A stretch of 42,098 nucleotides of DNA from Tangfeifania sp. (GTDB lineage: Bacteria; Bacteroidota; Bacteroidia; Bacteroidales; Prolixibacteraceae): the NCBI GenBank assembly GCA_018400515.1, contig JAGYMR010000001.1, positions 1-42,098 on the forward strand, in the 5' to 3' direction. Under the pieces are notes generated by a model that saw only the letters and a program-made list of their open reading frames with translations, was not told the origin of the DNA and did not search any database. The position numbers and the translations under genes are program-made. This document shows positions 25,798 to 35,117 of the stretch, piece by piece. Numbering within the stretch: the stretch's first letter is position 1; each line of letters begins with the position of its first letter.

Positions 25798-28638
25798 ATG
25801 AAAGCAAAAAATGCCCCGGCCCGGCTCATTTTAATGGCCGCAGCCTTTTTGTTATTTAACTGTTCGCAGAATTCAACAAAAGATAAAAACACCGGCCAGG
25901 AGCTTTTCAGCGGTTTTCAAGCCCCCGCCGCCGAAGCCCGCCCCTTTGTCCGGTGGTGGTGGAACGGCAACCACCTTGAAAAAGAAGAAATTGCACGGCA
26001 GCTCGATGTACTGCATGAAGCCGGTATCGGCGGGGTGGAGATCAACCCCATTGCCATGCCTCAGGAAGCCAGGGATATTGGAACCCAACCCCTGACCTGG
26101 ATCAGCAAAGAATGGAACGAAATGGTCAAATTTGCATCCCTCCAGGCGCAGAAACGGGGAATGATCGCCGACCTGATCGTCGGTTCCGGCTGGCCCTTCG
26201 GAGGCGAATTTTTATCAGAAGACGAAACCATCCAACGGGTCATTGTGCATAAAATTCCCTGTTCCGGAGGAATGCAAATCAACGAAGACCTGGAAAGCCT
26301 CTACAAAAAAGCGGTGGCGGGGTTAAGCCGAAGCCACGGGACAACCGGCAGCCACGAAATGGCCTTCATCCGCCTGGTTCCCGAAGGGATCCGGTCCCCT
26401 TCGGAAACCATCGACCTCGAAGGGGAGTATAAAAACAATCAGCTCAACATGAAAGTGCCTTCCGGGGAGTTTCTCCTGACCTATGGTATCCTGCAGCGGA
26501 GTAACCGGACGGTAATGCACGGGGCACCGGGAGCCTCCGGTCCCGTTATGAACCACTATGAACGGGAAATTACCCGCGACTACCTGAACCGGTTAAACAA
26601 AATCAGCAAAGACACCGGAACGCCTTTATCCGAACTCATCCGGGCGCTTTTCTGCGACAGCATTGAACTCGACGGGGCCAACTGGACGGACGGATTTGGA
26701 GATCTTTTCTTCAAAACATACCATTATCGCCTGGAACCCTGGTTCCCTTTTGTGTTTTACGACCCTTACTCCGGATATCCGGAAGAAAATTATGCCCCGG
26801 AATTTGCCGATCAACTGAAACGGGTCCGCTATGATTATAACAAATTATTGGTGGAGGCTTTTCTGGATAACTTCACACAGGAATTTCAGGATTTCTGCAC
26901 CGAAAAGGGGTTGCTTTGCCGCTATCAGGCTTATGGAACGCCTTTTTTAATGGGAATGACGGAAGGAAACATGATCGCGGATATTCCTGAAAGCAATAAC
27001 TGGATCTATTCCGCCGACATGGATGCGGAGGACTGGACCTGGAATCAGGGACACGGTTACATGATCTGGAATATGTACGCTGCCGGCGGCGGACACCTTA
27101 CCGGAAAAAAGATCATCAGCAATGAGGCCATGACCAACACCCGCGGGGTTTTTAAGGCCTCCCTGGAAGAAATAAAACAACACGACGACATGAACTTTAT
27201 TACCGGAATGAACCACAGCGTTCTGCACGGATTCAATTATTCACCCACCGAAGCAGGGTTCCCGGGATGGGTTCGCTACGGCACCTATTTCAGTGAACAA
27301 AATACCTGGTGGCCCTGGTTTTCGCGGTGGGCTGATTACAATGCACGGCTCTCCTGGGTTTTCCAAAACACCCAGCCGGTGAAAAGCATTGCCATACTGG
27401 CACCGGAAGGGGATTTGTGGTCCAATTACGGATTAACCCGCCATCCATTTCATACACGCCCCTGGTATTGCCACCGTTTATGGGAACCCCTCAGCCAGGC
27501 CGGCAGCTCATGCGATTATATCGGGCAGAAAATCATCCGGGAAGGCACCAAAAAACAAGGAAGCCTGAACTACGGCCCCATGAAATACCAAACCATTTTC
27601 CTGGCCGGCGTTCAATCGCTGGAAGCCGAAACCGCCCGGGCATTGCTTGCGTTTGTTGAGAACGGCGGCAGGGTGGTGGCCATTGATGAAACCCCCGACC
27701 GCTCCCTCTCCTTTCAGGATGCATCCGAAAACGATGCGGTGGTTCAGGAAGTTTTTGCCCGGATGAAAAACAGCCATTCCGACCGGTTCTTTGCAGTATC
27801 TCCTCCGGAATCAGAAGAGCAGCTGCTCTCATGGACCCTGAACCTCCTGGATAAAATCAATGCCCCCGGTGACGTTCAAATCAGTGCTCCGGATAAGAAT
27901 GTATATCAGATCCGTAAGAAAGCGGGCAACAAAGAGGTCTGGTTTTTTACCAATTCGGGCCGTGCAAATACCGCAAGCTTCAAAGCGGTCTTCCCCACCG
28001 GCGAAAAAACCCCCTGGGTCTGGAACCCGGAAAACGGGACACGGTCGGTATTCCCTTTTAAAAATAAAAAAAACGAACTGAACATCACTTTGCAGCCGCT
28101 GGAGTCCTTATTACTGGTCTTTGAACCGGAGCTGGAAGGAACACCCCCACCTCCAAAAGAAAAGAAACCCGGCAAAAAAATCATGACAGTCGGGGGGCCT
28201 TGGGATGTAACCTTTGCGCATGTGAACGGAGAAACGTTCAAGAGGAATTTTGAAGCTTTGGAAGAATTTGGCACCTCTCCCGATCCGGAATTGAATTCAT
28301 TTGCAGGAACGGTGACCTATTCCGCATCCTTCACAACAAATGCGGCCGTAAAATGGCTCCGGCCGGAAAAAGTCAACAAAGGGATCACAGAAGTTTCCCT
28401 GAACGGTAAAAATGTGGGGCTGAACTGGTATGGTCCCGCCCTTTTTAACATTGAAAACGCAGTACAAAAAGGTAAAAATTTTCTCGAGATTAAATATACC
28501 ACTGTTTTAAGCAATTATGTGATGAGCATGAAAAACAATCCCACAGCGCAAAAATGGACGGCCGGGTACAAAAATATTCCTGCCGGCCTGGAAGGGGAAA
28601 TTTTTCTCTCTGCCACTGCGCGTACCGGTGATAAATAA
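25798..28638 (+). CDS. GH106-like glycoside hydrolase lipoprotein (946 aa)
   Basis: The N-terminus is a lipoprotein signal with lipobox LLFNC (Cys22) followed by SQNSTKDKN, so the enzyme is membrane-anchored, unlike its neighbour. The catalytic region opens FVRWWWNGNHLEKEEIARQL and HEAGIGGVEINP, the GH106-type beginning, and includes LFCDSIELDGANWTDGF, a position that carries acidic catalytic residues in the family. A glutamine-amidotransferase-like beta/alpha part (LLAFVENGGRVVAIDETPD) and a C-terminal beta-sandwich with VNKGITEVSLNGKNVG, GLNWYGPALFNI and FLEIKYTTVLSNY close the protein. It is probably an alpha-L-rhamnosidase or relative acting with the first enzyme on the same glycan. The 234-nt gap upstream holds no recognisable gene. 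Confidence 0.8.
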   Translation: MKAKNAPARLILMAAAFLLFNCSQNSTKDKNTGQELFSGFQAPAAEARPFVRWWWNGNHLEKEEIARQLDVLHEAGIGGVEINPIAMPQEARDIGTQPLTWISKEWNEMVKFASLQAQKRGMIADLIVGSGWPFGGEFLSEDETIQRVIVHKIPCSGGMQINEDLESLYKKAVAGLSRSHGTTGSHEMAFIRLVPEGIRSPSETIDLEGEYKNNQLNMKVPSGEFLLTYGILQRSNRTVMHGAPGASGPVMNHYEREITRDYLNRLNKISKDTGTPLSELIRALFCDSIELDGANWTDGFGDLFFKTYHYRLEPWFPFVFYDPYSGYPEENYAPEFADQLKRVRYDYNKLLVEAFLDNFTQEFQDFCTEKGLLCRYQAYGTPFLMGMTEGNMIADIPESNNWIYSADMDAEDWTWNQGHGYMIWNMYAAGGGHLTGKKIISNEAMTNTRGVFKASLEEIKQHDDMNFITGMNHSVLHGFNYSPTEAGFPGWVRYGTYFSEQNTWWPWFSRWADYNARLSWVFQNTQPVKSIAILAPEGDLWSNYGLTRHPFHTRPWYCHRLWEPLSQAGSSCDYIGQKIIREGTKKQGSLNYGPMKYQTIFLAGVQSLEAETARALLAFVENGGRVVAIDETPDRSLSFQDASENDAVVQEVFARMKNSHSDRFFAVSPPESEEQLLSWTLNLLDKINAPGDVQISAPDKNVYQIRKKAGNKEVWFFTNSGRANTASFKAVFPTGEKTPWVWNPENGTRSVFPFKNKKNELNITLQPLESLLLVFEPELEGTPPPPKEKKPGKKIMTVGGPWDVTFAHVNGETFKRNFEALEEFGTSPDPELNSFAGTVTYSASFTTNAAVKWLRPEKVNKGITEVSLNGKNVGLNWYGPALFNIENAVQKGKNFLEIKYTTVLSNYVMSMKNNPTAQKWTAGYKNIPAGLEGEIFLSATARTGDK

Positions 28639-28730
28639 GAAATTAAACCAAAGGAGCGACCAGGAAAATCGTTCACAAAAAAGTGCAGGATCGTTGAATC
28701 TGTACAAGAATGACTGGAAGGAATATATGC

Positions 28731-28767
28731 GGAAGCCGGATCGGATTTGAGATCCGTTCCGGCTTCC
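28731..28767. terminator. Strong hairpin between convergent genes, likely bidirectional terminator
   Basis: Two 16-nt arms, GGAAGCCGGATCGGAT (28731-28746) and ATCCGTTCCGGCTTCC (28752-28767), pair with one mismatch around a 5-nt loop. The hairpin lies between the convergent hydrolase stop (28638) and sigma-factor stop (28791). There is no long T-run on either side. Confidence 0.65.
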
Positions 28768-28790
28768 CTTCCACCCCTGCAAAAATAAAA

Positions 28791-29357
28791 TTATAATGGG
28801 CTCAAAAAAAAGAATAGAAATGGCATATAAGGTTTCAAATCCTGCCGGAGTTGCCGGAGTGCATTGCTGACCTGCAGCTCCACCGACCGTTTTGACAATC
28901 CCAGTGAATCCGCAATTTCCTGGTTCTTCAGGCCTTTGAAGCGGCTCATTTCGAAAATTTCACGGGTCCGGGGCGGCAATTTCTCCAGGCTGCTTTCCAC
29001 GAGAGACTGCAATTCGGATTCGGCAAACCAATAGATGGAAAAATTTTCGGCAGGGGCGCTTCCTTTTGATAGTCCGGCCAGTTTTTGTGATTTTTTATTT
29101 TCATGCTTCAAATAATCGAGGGAACGATTTTTAACCGCTGTAAAGAGGTAATTCTTCAGAGATGTCGTGATGGTAATTCGCCGGTGCCGCACCCAGAGGG
29201 AAACGAACATATCCTGCACAATATCTTCAGCCGCCTGTGCGCTCCCTGTAATCTTTTCAGAAAATGCACACAAACCGGAATAATAATAGTGGAAAACAAA
29301 ATCAAATACCACCTTATTCCGGTTCATCAAACCTTCTATGAGGTATTTTTCATCCAA
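28791..29357 (-). CDS. ECF-type RNA polymerase sigma factor (Bacteroidota FecI-like, 188 aa)
   Basis: Region 2 spans about residues 10-80 (FDFVFHYYYSGLCAFSEKIT, AAEDIVQDMFVSLW, SLKNYLFTAVKNRSLDYLK). Region 4 spans about 118-170 (LEKLPPRTREIFEMSRFKGL, NQEIADSLGLSKRSVELQVS, NALRQLRQ). This is the ECF sigma type that works with FecR and SusC proteins in polysaccharide utilisation loci. The start is TTG at 29357, supported by a close promoter match 26 nt upstream; ATG 29353 is out of frame. It is encoded opposite to the SusCD operon, 13 kb from the FecR gene that most likely controls it, and ends in a hairpin shared with the second hydrolase gene. Confidence 0.92.
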   Translation of the reverse strand: MDEKYLIEGLMNRNKVVFDFVFHYYYSGLCAFSEKITGSAQAAEDIVQDMFVSLWVRHRRITITTSLKNYLFTAVKNRSLDYLKHENKKSQKLAGLSKGSAPAENFSIYWFAESELQSLVESSLEKLPPRTREIFEMSRFKGLKNQEIADSLGLSKRSVELQVSNALRQLRQDLKPYMPFLFFFLSPL

Positions 29358-29383
29358 TGGGTCCAGGTTTAGGAATGGCTTAC

Positions 29384-29413
29384 CAAAGGTAATAAATTAC
29401 CGGAGAAAAACAA
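29384..29413 (-). promoter_or_regulatory. Housekeeping-type promoter of the ECF sigma gene
   Basis: On the minus strand TTG (29413-29411), exactly 19 bp, then TACCTTTG (29391-29384) is a full match to the Bacteroidota TTG-N19-TAnnTTTG layout. The predicted leader is about 20 nt before the TTG start codon at 29357. The sigma gene is thus probably made at a constant level and controlled at protein level by the anti-sigma factor. Confidence 0.6.
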
Positions 29414-29632
29414 CTGAGAATAATCCCCCCTCCAAACCGGATGACATCCCGGGAAATGCCTTGGTTATCTGCTATCATTTGATTATCTTTTGGGCCGGCG
29501 CATTTCTCCTGGCGGGCGTTTTTGTGAGTTCCTGGCGGTTGTTCCAGAATGTGCCATAGAAGAGAGAAAATGCCTGTTTGTTAACAATTTTTTAATGACA
29601 CGAACAAGTTTTTTTAAACACAAAAGAAAGAT

Positions 29633-29726
29633 AGAACGAACAGGAAAAATATTTACGACCAGGCGGATAATTAAAAAAAAATGCGCGTTCCTTACAATAC
29701 CTTTGAAAACAAACAATTTAAATAGA
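29633..29726 (+). promoter_or_regulatory. Dispersed element copy C, upstream of the Sde182-like gene
   Basis: AGAACGAACAGG, AAAATATTTAC, a variable A-rich block, TGCGCGTTCCTTACAA, TACCTTTGAAAA, CAAACAATTTAAATAGA and then ATG at 29727. It shares the start-codon-proximal tail with copy A (AAACAATTT) and the core box TGCGCGTTCC with copies A and B. It fixes the start codon of the downstream gene. Confidence 0.65.
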
Positions 29727-31553
29727 ATGAAAAAAATTGCCCTCTTTTTATTGTTGATTGCCACCATCTCCCCCCTCTTTTCACAAACAACCACCTTCTT
29801 CCGGGGCATCAACGTGAACGGTCCTGCCGTCGTGATCGACGGAAACCAATGGCAGGGAGATGATGCCGGCTTTTTCGAATGCCACAATACACCCCTCACC
29901 ATAAAAAACCTGGACTTAAAACCGACTCCCGGAAAAAATGAGCGAAAAATGCTTCAGACTTTCCGGTGGAGCAACCAGGCGAACCTTATCATCAGGGATG
30001 TTCCCCGGGGAACCTACTCAGTCCGGGCTTATATACTGGAAGACAACAACGCCGAACAATTCAGTATTTTCGTCAATGACCTTCCTGCCCAAAATAATTT
30101 TACCAGCGGACCGGCGGGAACATGGAAAAAAGCAGGTCCCTGGATCGTGGATGTCAAAGGCGGTGAAATTCAAATCAGCAGTTCGGGCGGAGCCGCCAAC
30201 TTTTGCGGCATTGAGATACGGAAAGGGGCAGCGGAGATGGGGAAAAAGCTCCATCCGGTGAATGCTCCGGAGTCTCCGTATCTGGGCCGCTTCCCGGATC
30301 AGAAGCCGCGCCTGGTGGTTATGACCGATATCGGGGGAGATCCGGATGACCGGCAATCGCTGGTCCGCTTCCTTCTTCACAGTTGCGATGTTGATCTGGA
30401 AGGTTTCTGTACCGGTTTTGGCCACGGGCATTATGAGAATACCCGCCCCGATTTAATACATCAAGCCATTAATGCTTATGCACAAGTTTATGAAAACCTC
30501 CGCAAGCATAACAGGGATTACCCCACCCCCAATCAGTTACATGCACTGGTAAAGGACGGCCACAACGGCGATCCCCACAAAGCAGGCCCGGGAATGGAAT
30601 CAGAAGCTTCCCGGTGGATTGAACAAGTGCTTCTGAAAAAAGATCCCCGCCCGGTCTGGTTCTCCATATGGGGAGGCCCCAGAGAGCTGGCCCAGGCGAT
30701 CTGGCAGCTTGAACGGAAGCTGCCCGGGAAGAAATTCGCCGGGGTCCTGAAAAAAATCCGGGTGCATTCCATTGCCGACCAGGACCGCACAGCAGGATGG
30801 ATCAAAAAAAATTATCCCGGGATTTTCTGGATCTATTCCCGGGAAACCTTCCGGGGAATGTACCGGAACGGGGACCCAAACCTGGTCTCTCCAAATTGGC
30901 TGAAACAACATGTGCTGCAAAATCACGGCCCCCTGGGCAATGTATACCCTGAAAATGCCGCAGGGAAAAAAGGGGTAAAAGAGGGCGATACCCCTTCATT
31001 CCTTTATGTCATTCCCAACGGCCTCAGCGATCCGGAGGCCCCCCAGTGGGGCAACTGGGGCGGCCGTTTCAGATACAGCGGTACTGGCCGGGAATTCATC
31101 GATGCCTTCGACAACCGGAACGGCGAGCGGTCTCCCCTGGCTTCCGTATTCCGCTGGCGGGAAGCTTATCAAAACGATTTTGAAGCGCGCATGGACTGGT
31201 GTGTACAATCCCCGGAGAATGCAAACCACCCCCCGGAAATCAGATGCAACAGAAAAAAAGGAACCGCCGTTATACATATGGAGGGTTCTCCCGGGGAAAA
31301 GATAAAACTCAATGCAAAAGGTTCCAAAGATCCCGACGGGGATGATTTAAATGTTCGCTGGTGGATCTACCGGGAACCTTCAGCCTGTGGAGAGGAAATT
31401 GCCATCGCCAATAATGAAAAAACCAGAGCCAGCATCCTTCTTCCGAAAAACAGCGGGGGCGAAACAATCCATGTGATCCTGGAAGTCACCGACACGGGAA
31501 ATCCCCCGCTAACCCGCTACAGGAGGATCATTGTCCGGGTAAAAGATAAGTGA
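29727..31553 (+). CDS. Secreted Sde182/DUF1593-type nucleoside-hydrolase-like protein (608 aa)
   Basis: The ATG at 29727 gives a clean signal peptide (MKKIALFLLLIATISPLFSQ); the frame is open upstream to 29490 but that part is the promoter element. Residues about 20-165 form a malectin-like beta-sandwich (INVNGPAVVIDGNQWQGDDA, NFCGIEIRKG). Residues about 190-450 are the Sde182 nucleoside-hydrolase-like domain, with the metal-site motif TDIGGDPDDRQSL near residue 200 and GGPRELAQAIW. The C-terminus (about 515-608, NAKGSKDPDGDDLNVRWW to RYRRIIVRV) matches the Sde182 C-terminal beta domain. The family is known from cellulose-binding and plant-cell-wall contexts; it probably acts on a glycoside of the target polysaccharide, but the reaction is not established. 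Confidence 0.82.
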   Translation: MKKIALFLLLIATISPLFSQTTTFFRGINVNGPAVVIDGNQWQGDDAGFFECHNTPLTIKNLDLKPTPGKNERKMLQTFRWSNQANLIIRDVPRGTYSVRAYILEDNNAEQFSIFVNDLPAQNNFTSGPAGTWKKAGPWIVDVKGGEIQISSSGGAANFCGIEIRKGAAEMGKKLHPVNAPESPYLGRFPDQKPRLVVMTDIGGDPDDRQSLVRFLLHSCDVDLEGFCTGFGHGHYENTRPDLIHQAINAYAQVYENLRKHNRDYPTPNQLHALVKDGHNGDPHKAGPGMESEASRWIEQVLLKKDPRPVWFSIWGGPRELAQAIWQLERKLPGKKFAGVLKKIRVHSIADQDRTAGWIKKNYPGIFWIYSRETFRGMYRNGDPNLVSPNWLKQHVLQNHGPLGNVYPENAAGKKGVKEGDTPSFLYVIPNGLSDPEAPQWGNWGGRFRYSGTGREFIDAFDNRNGERSPLASVFRWREAYQNDFEARMDWCVQSPENANHPPEIRCNRKKGTAVIHMEGSPGEKIKLNAKGSKDPDGDDLNVRWWIYREPSACGEEIAIANNEKTRASILLPKNSGGETIHVILEVTDTGNPPLTRYRRIIVRVKDK

Positions 31554-32092
31554 CTTCTTTTCCGGCATCCAACCACTCCCGGAGAAAAACAAAAAATTAT
31601 CTCTTTTAAACCCCGTTCCTGCCAAAAAGATCATAAAAACAGCCCACAGCCGCATGAAGAATGGTTGAGCTGTTTTCCCGGTCTTCTTCAGCCGGGTTTA
31701 TATTTCCCCTCACCATGTTTCCTTCCGGCTGGAATGCCGGTATGACAGGCTGCACAGGGATGAATCCTCCGGGAAGAAGCATCCGTTGTTTGCCCGTCAG
31801 AAAAAAAAGAATCGAAAAGTATCCAATCGCCCGGAATAGTCGTACAGAAGTAAGGATCAGATCAATAATAAAGTATTCTTGTAAAAAACATAGCATTTTA
31901 AATAATTATAACGTAACTTGTATACTAACAGGAATTTTTTGACCAACTATTTACGATCAGTATCATCAGAGTCATTTGTCCTGATGCAGCACTTTCCGGA
32001 CCAACAGAGGAGCTCCATGGCGACCACGGAAAAGGCCACCGATCGTTATGCGGATAAACACCGGGAAAACAACTTTTAAGAAATTTATTCAG
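31554..32092. other. Gap between the polysaccharide locus and the T6SS locus
   Basis: No gene of recognisable family is present. Frames at 31606-31896 (minus) and 31661-31942 (plus) overlap each other and look like chance. A weak promoter candidate for the T6SS operon is TTTG (31938-31941), 19 bp, TATCATCA (31961-31968): the spacing is right but the second box is poor. An ATG at 32048 lies in frame with tssH but gives an N-terminus untypical of ClpV. Confidence 0.45.
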
Positions 32093-34618
32093 ATGGACTT
32101 TTCACTATCGGAAAAAATGAAGCAGGCAATTGGAATCGCCCAGTCGATTGCCCGGGAATATATGAATGCCGAATTCTCCCCCGCCCATCTTTTAAAGGCT
32201 CTGCTTCACAAAGAGATTGATCTGATCCCCCTTCTCGAAGAGATGGGGATTGATTTCTATTATATGGAAGAGTGGGCGGAGGTTCGGATCGAAAATTATC
32301 CAAAAACAACAAAAGGGAGCGATCAGCCGGTGGCTGACAAACAAGTAAAGGATGTGTTGAATGAAGCGGATAACATCCGGTTAAAAATCTCGGAAGACAG
32401 CATTACTCCCGTTTGCGCCCTCGCCGCTCTGACCATTCCGGGGGTTGGATTTTCTTACGAACAGCTTAAAACCTTTAATCTCCGGCAAGAAGACCTTTTA
32501 AACAAGGTCATTGAAAACGCCGACCTTGAAAGTGTTGTGGGAGAAACCCCCCGTTCGGAGGCAAAGCCCCCTTCCGGAAAAAAACAAAATGCCCTTTTAA
32601 AATATTGTACCGAACTCAATACCCTCGCACACCAGGGGAAACTGGATCCGGTCATCGGAAGGGACAGGGAGATCCGGACAATGGCCGAAATTCTGGGGAG
32701 GCGGTCACAACCCAACGTGATCATTATTGGAGAAACAGGGGTGGGCAAAACCGCCCTTGTAAACGGATTCACCCAAAACATCGTGCAACAAAAAGTCCCG
32801 GCCAATTTAACAGGAACAAAAATATTTGAACTCGACTTTGGGGCACTGATCGCCGGGGCCTCGTACAAGGGGGAAATTGAAGACCGGCTGAAAAATATCA
32901 TCAAAGAGATCAAACAATTTGAAAAGGCCATCTTGTTTGCGGATGAAATTCACATGCTTCTTGACAGCCAGGCAGGGGCTTCGGGTGCAGCCAACCTGCT
33001 TAAACCCGAACTCGACAAAGAGACCCTTACCGTCATTGGAACAACATCGATCGACAACTATACCAAATTCATTGAAGGTGATGAAGCCTTTAGTAAAAAA
33101 TTCGAGATACTGAAACTGGAAGAACCCGGAACCGAAACCTGCCTGCGGATGCTTACGCGGATTATCCCCGCTTATGAAGCGCACCATAAACTGAAAGTCC
33201 CCCGGGAGGTCTTAAAAGAGGCCATTTTGCTCTCCAAAAGGTATTTGAAACAAAAATGCCTGCCCGAAGCAGCCGTGGACCTGGTCGACCGTTCGATGGC
33301 GGTGGTAAGAATGATGCAGGACACCTCAAACACCGAAGTAGAAACACTGACAAAAGAACTCGATACACTGGTGAAAAACGAAAAACAACTGCCGGATGAA
33401 GCATTGAAAAAGGAACTGCGATGGTTTGATGAACAGATCAGGGAAAGAATCAGTCCGGCAATATTAATCAAAGTCACCGACCAGAAAGATATTTCCCGAA
33501 TGGAAAAACCCGCTGAAATGGCCGGGGAACTGAAAAAAACACTGGATTTGCTGAAAGAATTTTCCGGACAAAAAACCGATTCCATTGAAAATACCGACCT
33601 CGCTGCCGTCGTGGCCCATAAAACAGGCATTCCAATGGGAAAAATCCAGACCCGGGAGAAAGAACGCCTCCTCAACATTGAATCCTATCTTAAAAAAAGG
33701 GTCGTGGGACAGGATCACGGAATAAAAAGCATTGCCGAGGCCATCCGGGAATCCCGGTCGGGATTGAGTAAACCCGGGCAGCCCATCGGCTCATTCTTCT
33801 TTCTCGGTCCTACCGGCACCGGTAAAACAGAACTGGCTAAAACCCTGGCAGAGTTCCTTTTTAATGACGAATCCTCCCTCATCCGTTTCGACATGTCTGA
33901 ATTTAAGGAAGAACATTCAGCTGCGTTATTGTACGGAGCCCCCCCGGGATATGTCGGATACGAGGAGGGAGGGCTGCTGGTAAACAAAATCAGACAGAAA
34001 CCTTACGCTGTCGTACTATTTGATGAAATCGAAAAAGCGCACGCCTCGGTTTTTGACATTTTCCTGCAAATTCTGGATGAGGGGAAACTCCACGACCGCC
34101 TGGGCAAAGAGGGAGACTTTTCAAATGCGGTTATCCTTTTTACTTCAAATATCGGAAGTGGATATATTGCGGAACAATTTGAAAAAGGAGCGATCCCCAC
34201 CTCCACCAGGCTGGCAGAATTAATGGAGAATCATTTCCGCCCCGAATTTCTGGGGCGCCTGACCGAAATCATTCCGTTCGCCCCCATTAACGAAAAAAAT
34301 GTCCTGAAAATCTTTGAGATCCATTTGAAACCTCTGTTAAAGGCGCTTGAAGAGAAGGGAATTGAACTGAAAATTGACCAAAAAGCCAAAGAAATCCTTG
34401 CCCAATCCGGATTTACGCCCAAATATGGTGCACGCCCCCTGATCGGAGTAATCCGGAACCAAATCAGAAGACCCCTGTCAGGAAAGATCATTGCGGGCGA
34501 AGTGGGAAGCGGTTCCATTGTTCACCTGGCAACAGGCAATAACAATGAAGTGATATGGGATCTTTCATCACCTCATAAAGCCGGGAATAAAATTGAAAAA
34601 CCGATTATTAACCATTAA
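32093..34618 (+). CDS. tssH: T6SS sheath-disassembly ATPase TssH/ClpV (841 aa)
   Basis: The protein has the ClpB/ClpV layout: an N-terminal Clp repeat domain (about 1-140, MNAEFSPAHLLKALLHKEID); a first AAA+ module with Walker A GETGVGKT (213-220) and Walker B ILFADEIH (about 280-287); a short middle region; a second AAA+ module with GPTGTGKT (572-579) and VVLFDEIEKAH (about 639); and the C-terminal D2-small domain. The location directly before tssB and tssC identifies it as the T6SS unfoldase that recycles contracted sheaths rather than the general chaperone ClpB. The start at 32093 (MDFSLSEKMKQAIGIAQSIA) fits relatives better than the upstream ATG at 32048. tssB follows after 12 nt. Confidence 0.92.
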   Translation: MDFSLSEKMKQAIGIAQSIAREYMNAEFSPAHLLKALLHKEIDLIPLLEEMGIDFYYMEEWAEVRIENYPKTTKGSDQPVADKQVKDVLNEADNIRLKISEDSITPVCALAALTIPGVGFSYEQLKTFNLRQEDLLNKVIENADLESVVGETPRSEAKPPSGKKQNALLKYCTELNTLAHQGKLDPVIGRDREIRTMAEILGRRSQPNVIIIGETGVGKTALVNGFTQNIVQQKVPANLTGTKIFELDFGALIAGASYKGEIEDRLKNIIKEIKQFEKAILFADEIHMLLDSQAGASGAANLLKPELDKETLTVIGTTSIDNYTKFIEGDEAFSKKFEILKLEEPGTETCLRMLTRIIPAYEAHHKLKVPREVLKEAILLSKRYLKQKCLPEAAVDLVDRSMAVVRMMQDTSNTEVETLTKELDTLVKNEKQLPDEALKKELRWFDEQIRERISPAILIKVTDQKDISRMEKPAEMAGELKKTLDLLKEFSGQKTDSIENTDLAAVVAHKTGIPMGKIQTREKERLLNIESYLKKRVVGQDHGIKSIAEAIRESRSGLSKPGQPIGSFFFLGPTGTGKTELAKTLAEFLFNDESSLIRFDMSEFKEEHSAALLYGAPPGYVGYEEGGLLVNKIRQKPYAVVLFDEIEKAHASVFDIFLQILDEGKLHDRLGKEGDFSNAVILFTSNIGSGYIAEQFEKGAIPTSTRLAELMENHFRPEFLGRLTEIIPFAPINEKNVLKIFEIHLKPLLKALEEKGIELKIDQKAKEILAQSGFTPKYGARPLIGVIRNQIRRPLSGKIIAGEVGSGSIVHLATGNNNEVIWDLSSPHKAGNKIEKPIINH

Positions 34619-34630
34619 AAACAAAACATT

Positions 34631-35080
34631 ATGCTAGAGTATGGAATAGGTGGCACGGAGGTTCCGGGGGATGCCAGTGAAGCATTCGCTGAAATTCCGC
34701 AAAACCGGACACTCATTTGTGAGAAGCTGACCAACGATGCCCCCATTAAACCAGCGATTGTGGATGGGTTACAGACCATCGACGACGTCTTTGAACATTA
34801 CAAACCCAATGTTGCGGTAACGTTTGAAGACAGTGAAGGAACCCAGAAAGATGAGACACTCTCATTCAAAGGCCTTTCCGACTTCGGAGTCAAGGGAATC
34901 ACCGAACAAAGTGAATTCCTGCAGGATCTGAGCATTGAAAAGGAACAGTACCAAAAAATCATTAAACAGCTGAAAGGAAACCGGCTCTTGCGAAAAACTC
35001 TTGAGAACCCGGAAACCAAAGCCGACCTTCTCGGAGTAATGTACGCGCTTATCAAAGAACTGGAAGAGGCCGGTTCCTGA
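34631..35080 (+). CDS. tssB: T6SS contractile sheath small subunit TssB (149 aa)
   Basis: The Bacteroidota (subtype iii) TssB layout is seen: a short N-terminus (MLEYGIGGTEVPGDASEAFA), then NRTLICEKLTNDAPIKPAIV and VDGLQTIDDVFEHYKPNVAV, a central LSFKGLSDFGVKGITEQSEF, and a C-terminal helical part (IIKQLKGNRLLRKTLENPET, LLGVMYALIKELEEA). With TssC it forms the contractile sheath around the Hcp tube. It lies 12 nt after tssH and 37 nt before tssC in one operon. Confidence 0.93.
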   Translation: MLEYGIGGTEVPGDASEAFAEIPQNRTLICEKLTNDAPIKPAIVDGLQTIDDVFEHYKPNVAVTFEDSEGTQKDETLSFKGLSDFGVKGITEQSEFLQDLSIEKEQYQKIIKQLKGNRLLRKTLENPETKADLLGVMYALIKELEEAGS

Positions 35081-35117
35081 GGATCTGAATTTTTAACCAT
35101 TCATAAAACAAAAAATT

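Noticed and set aside
31606..31942. Two overlapping frames on opposite strands in the gap before the T6SS locus
   Set aside because: They shadow each other, have no recognisable domain, and neither has a convincing start.
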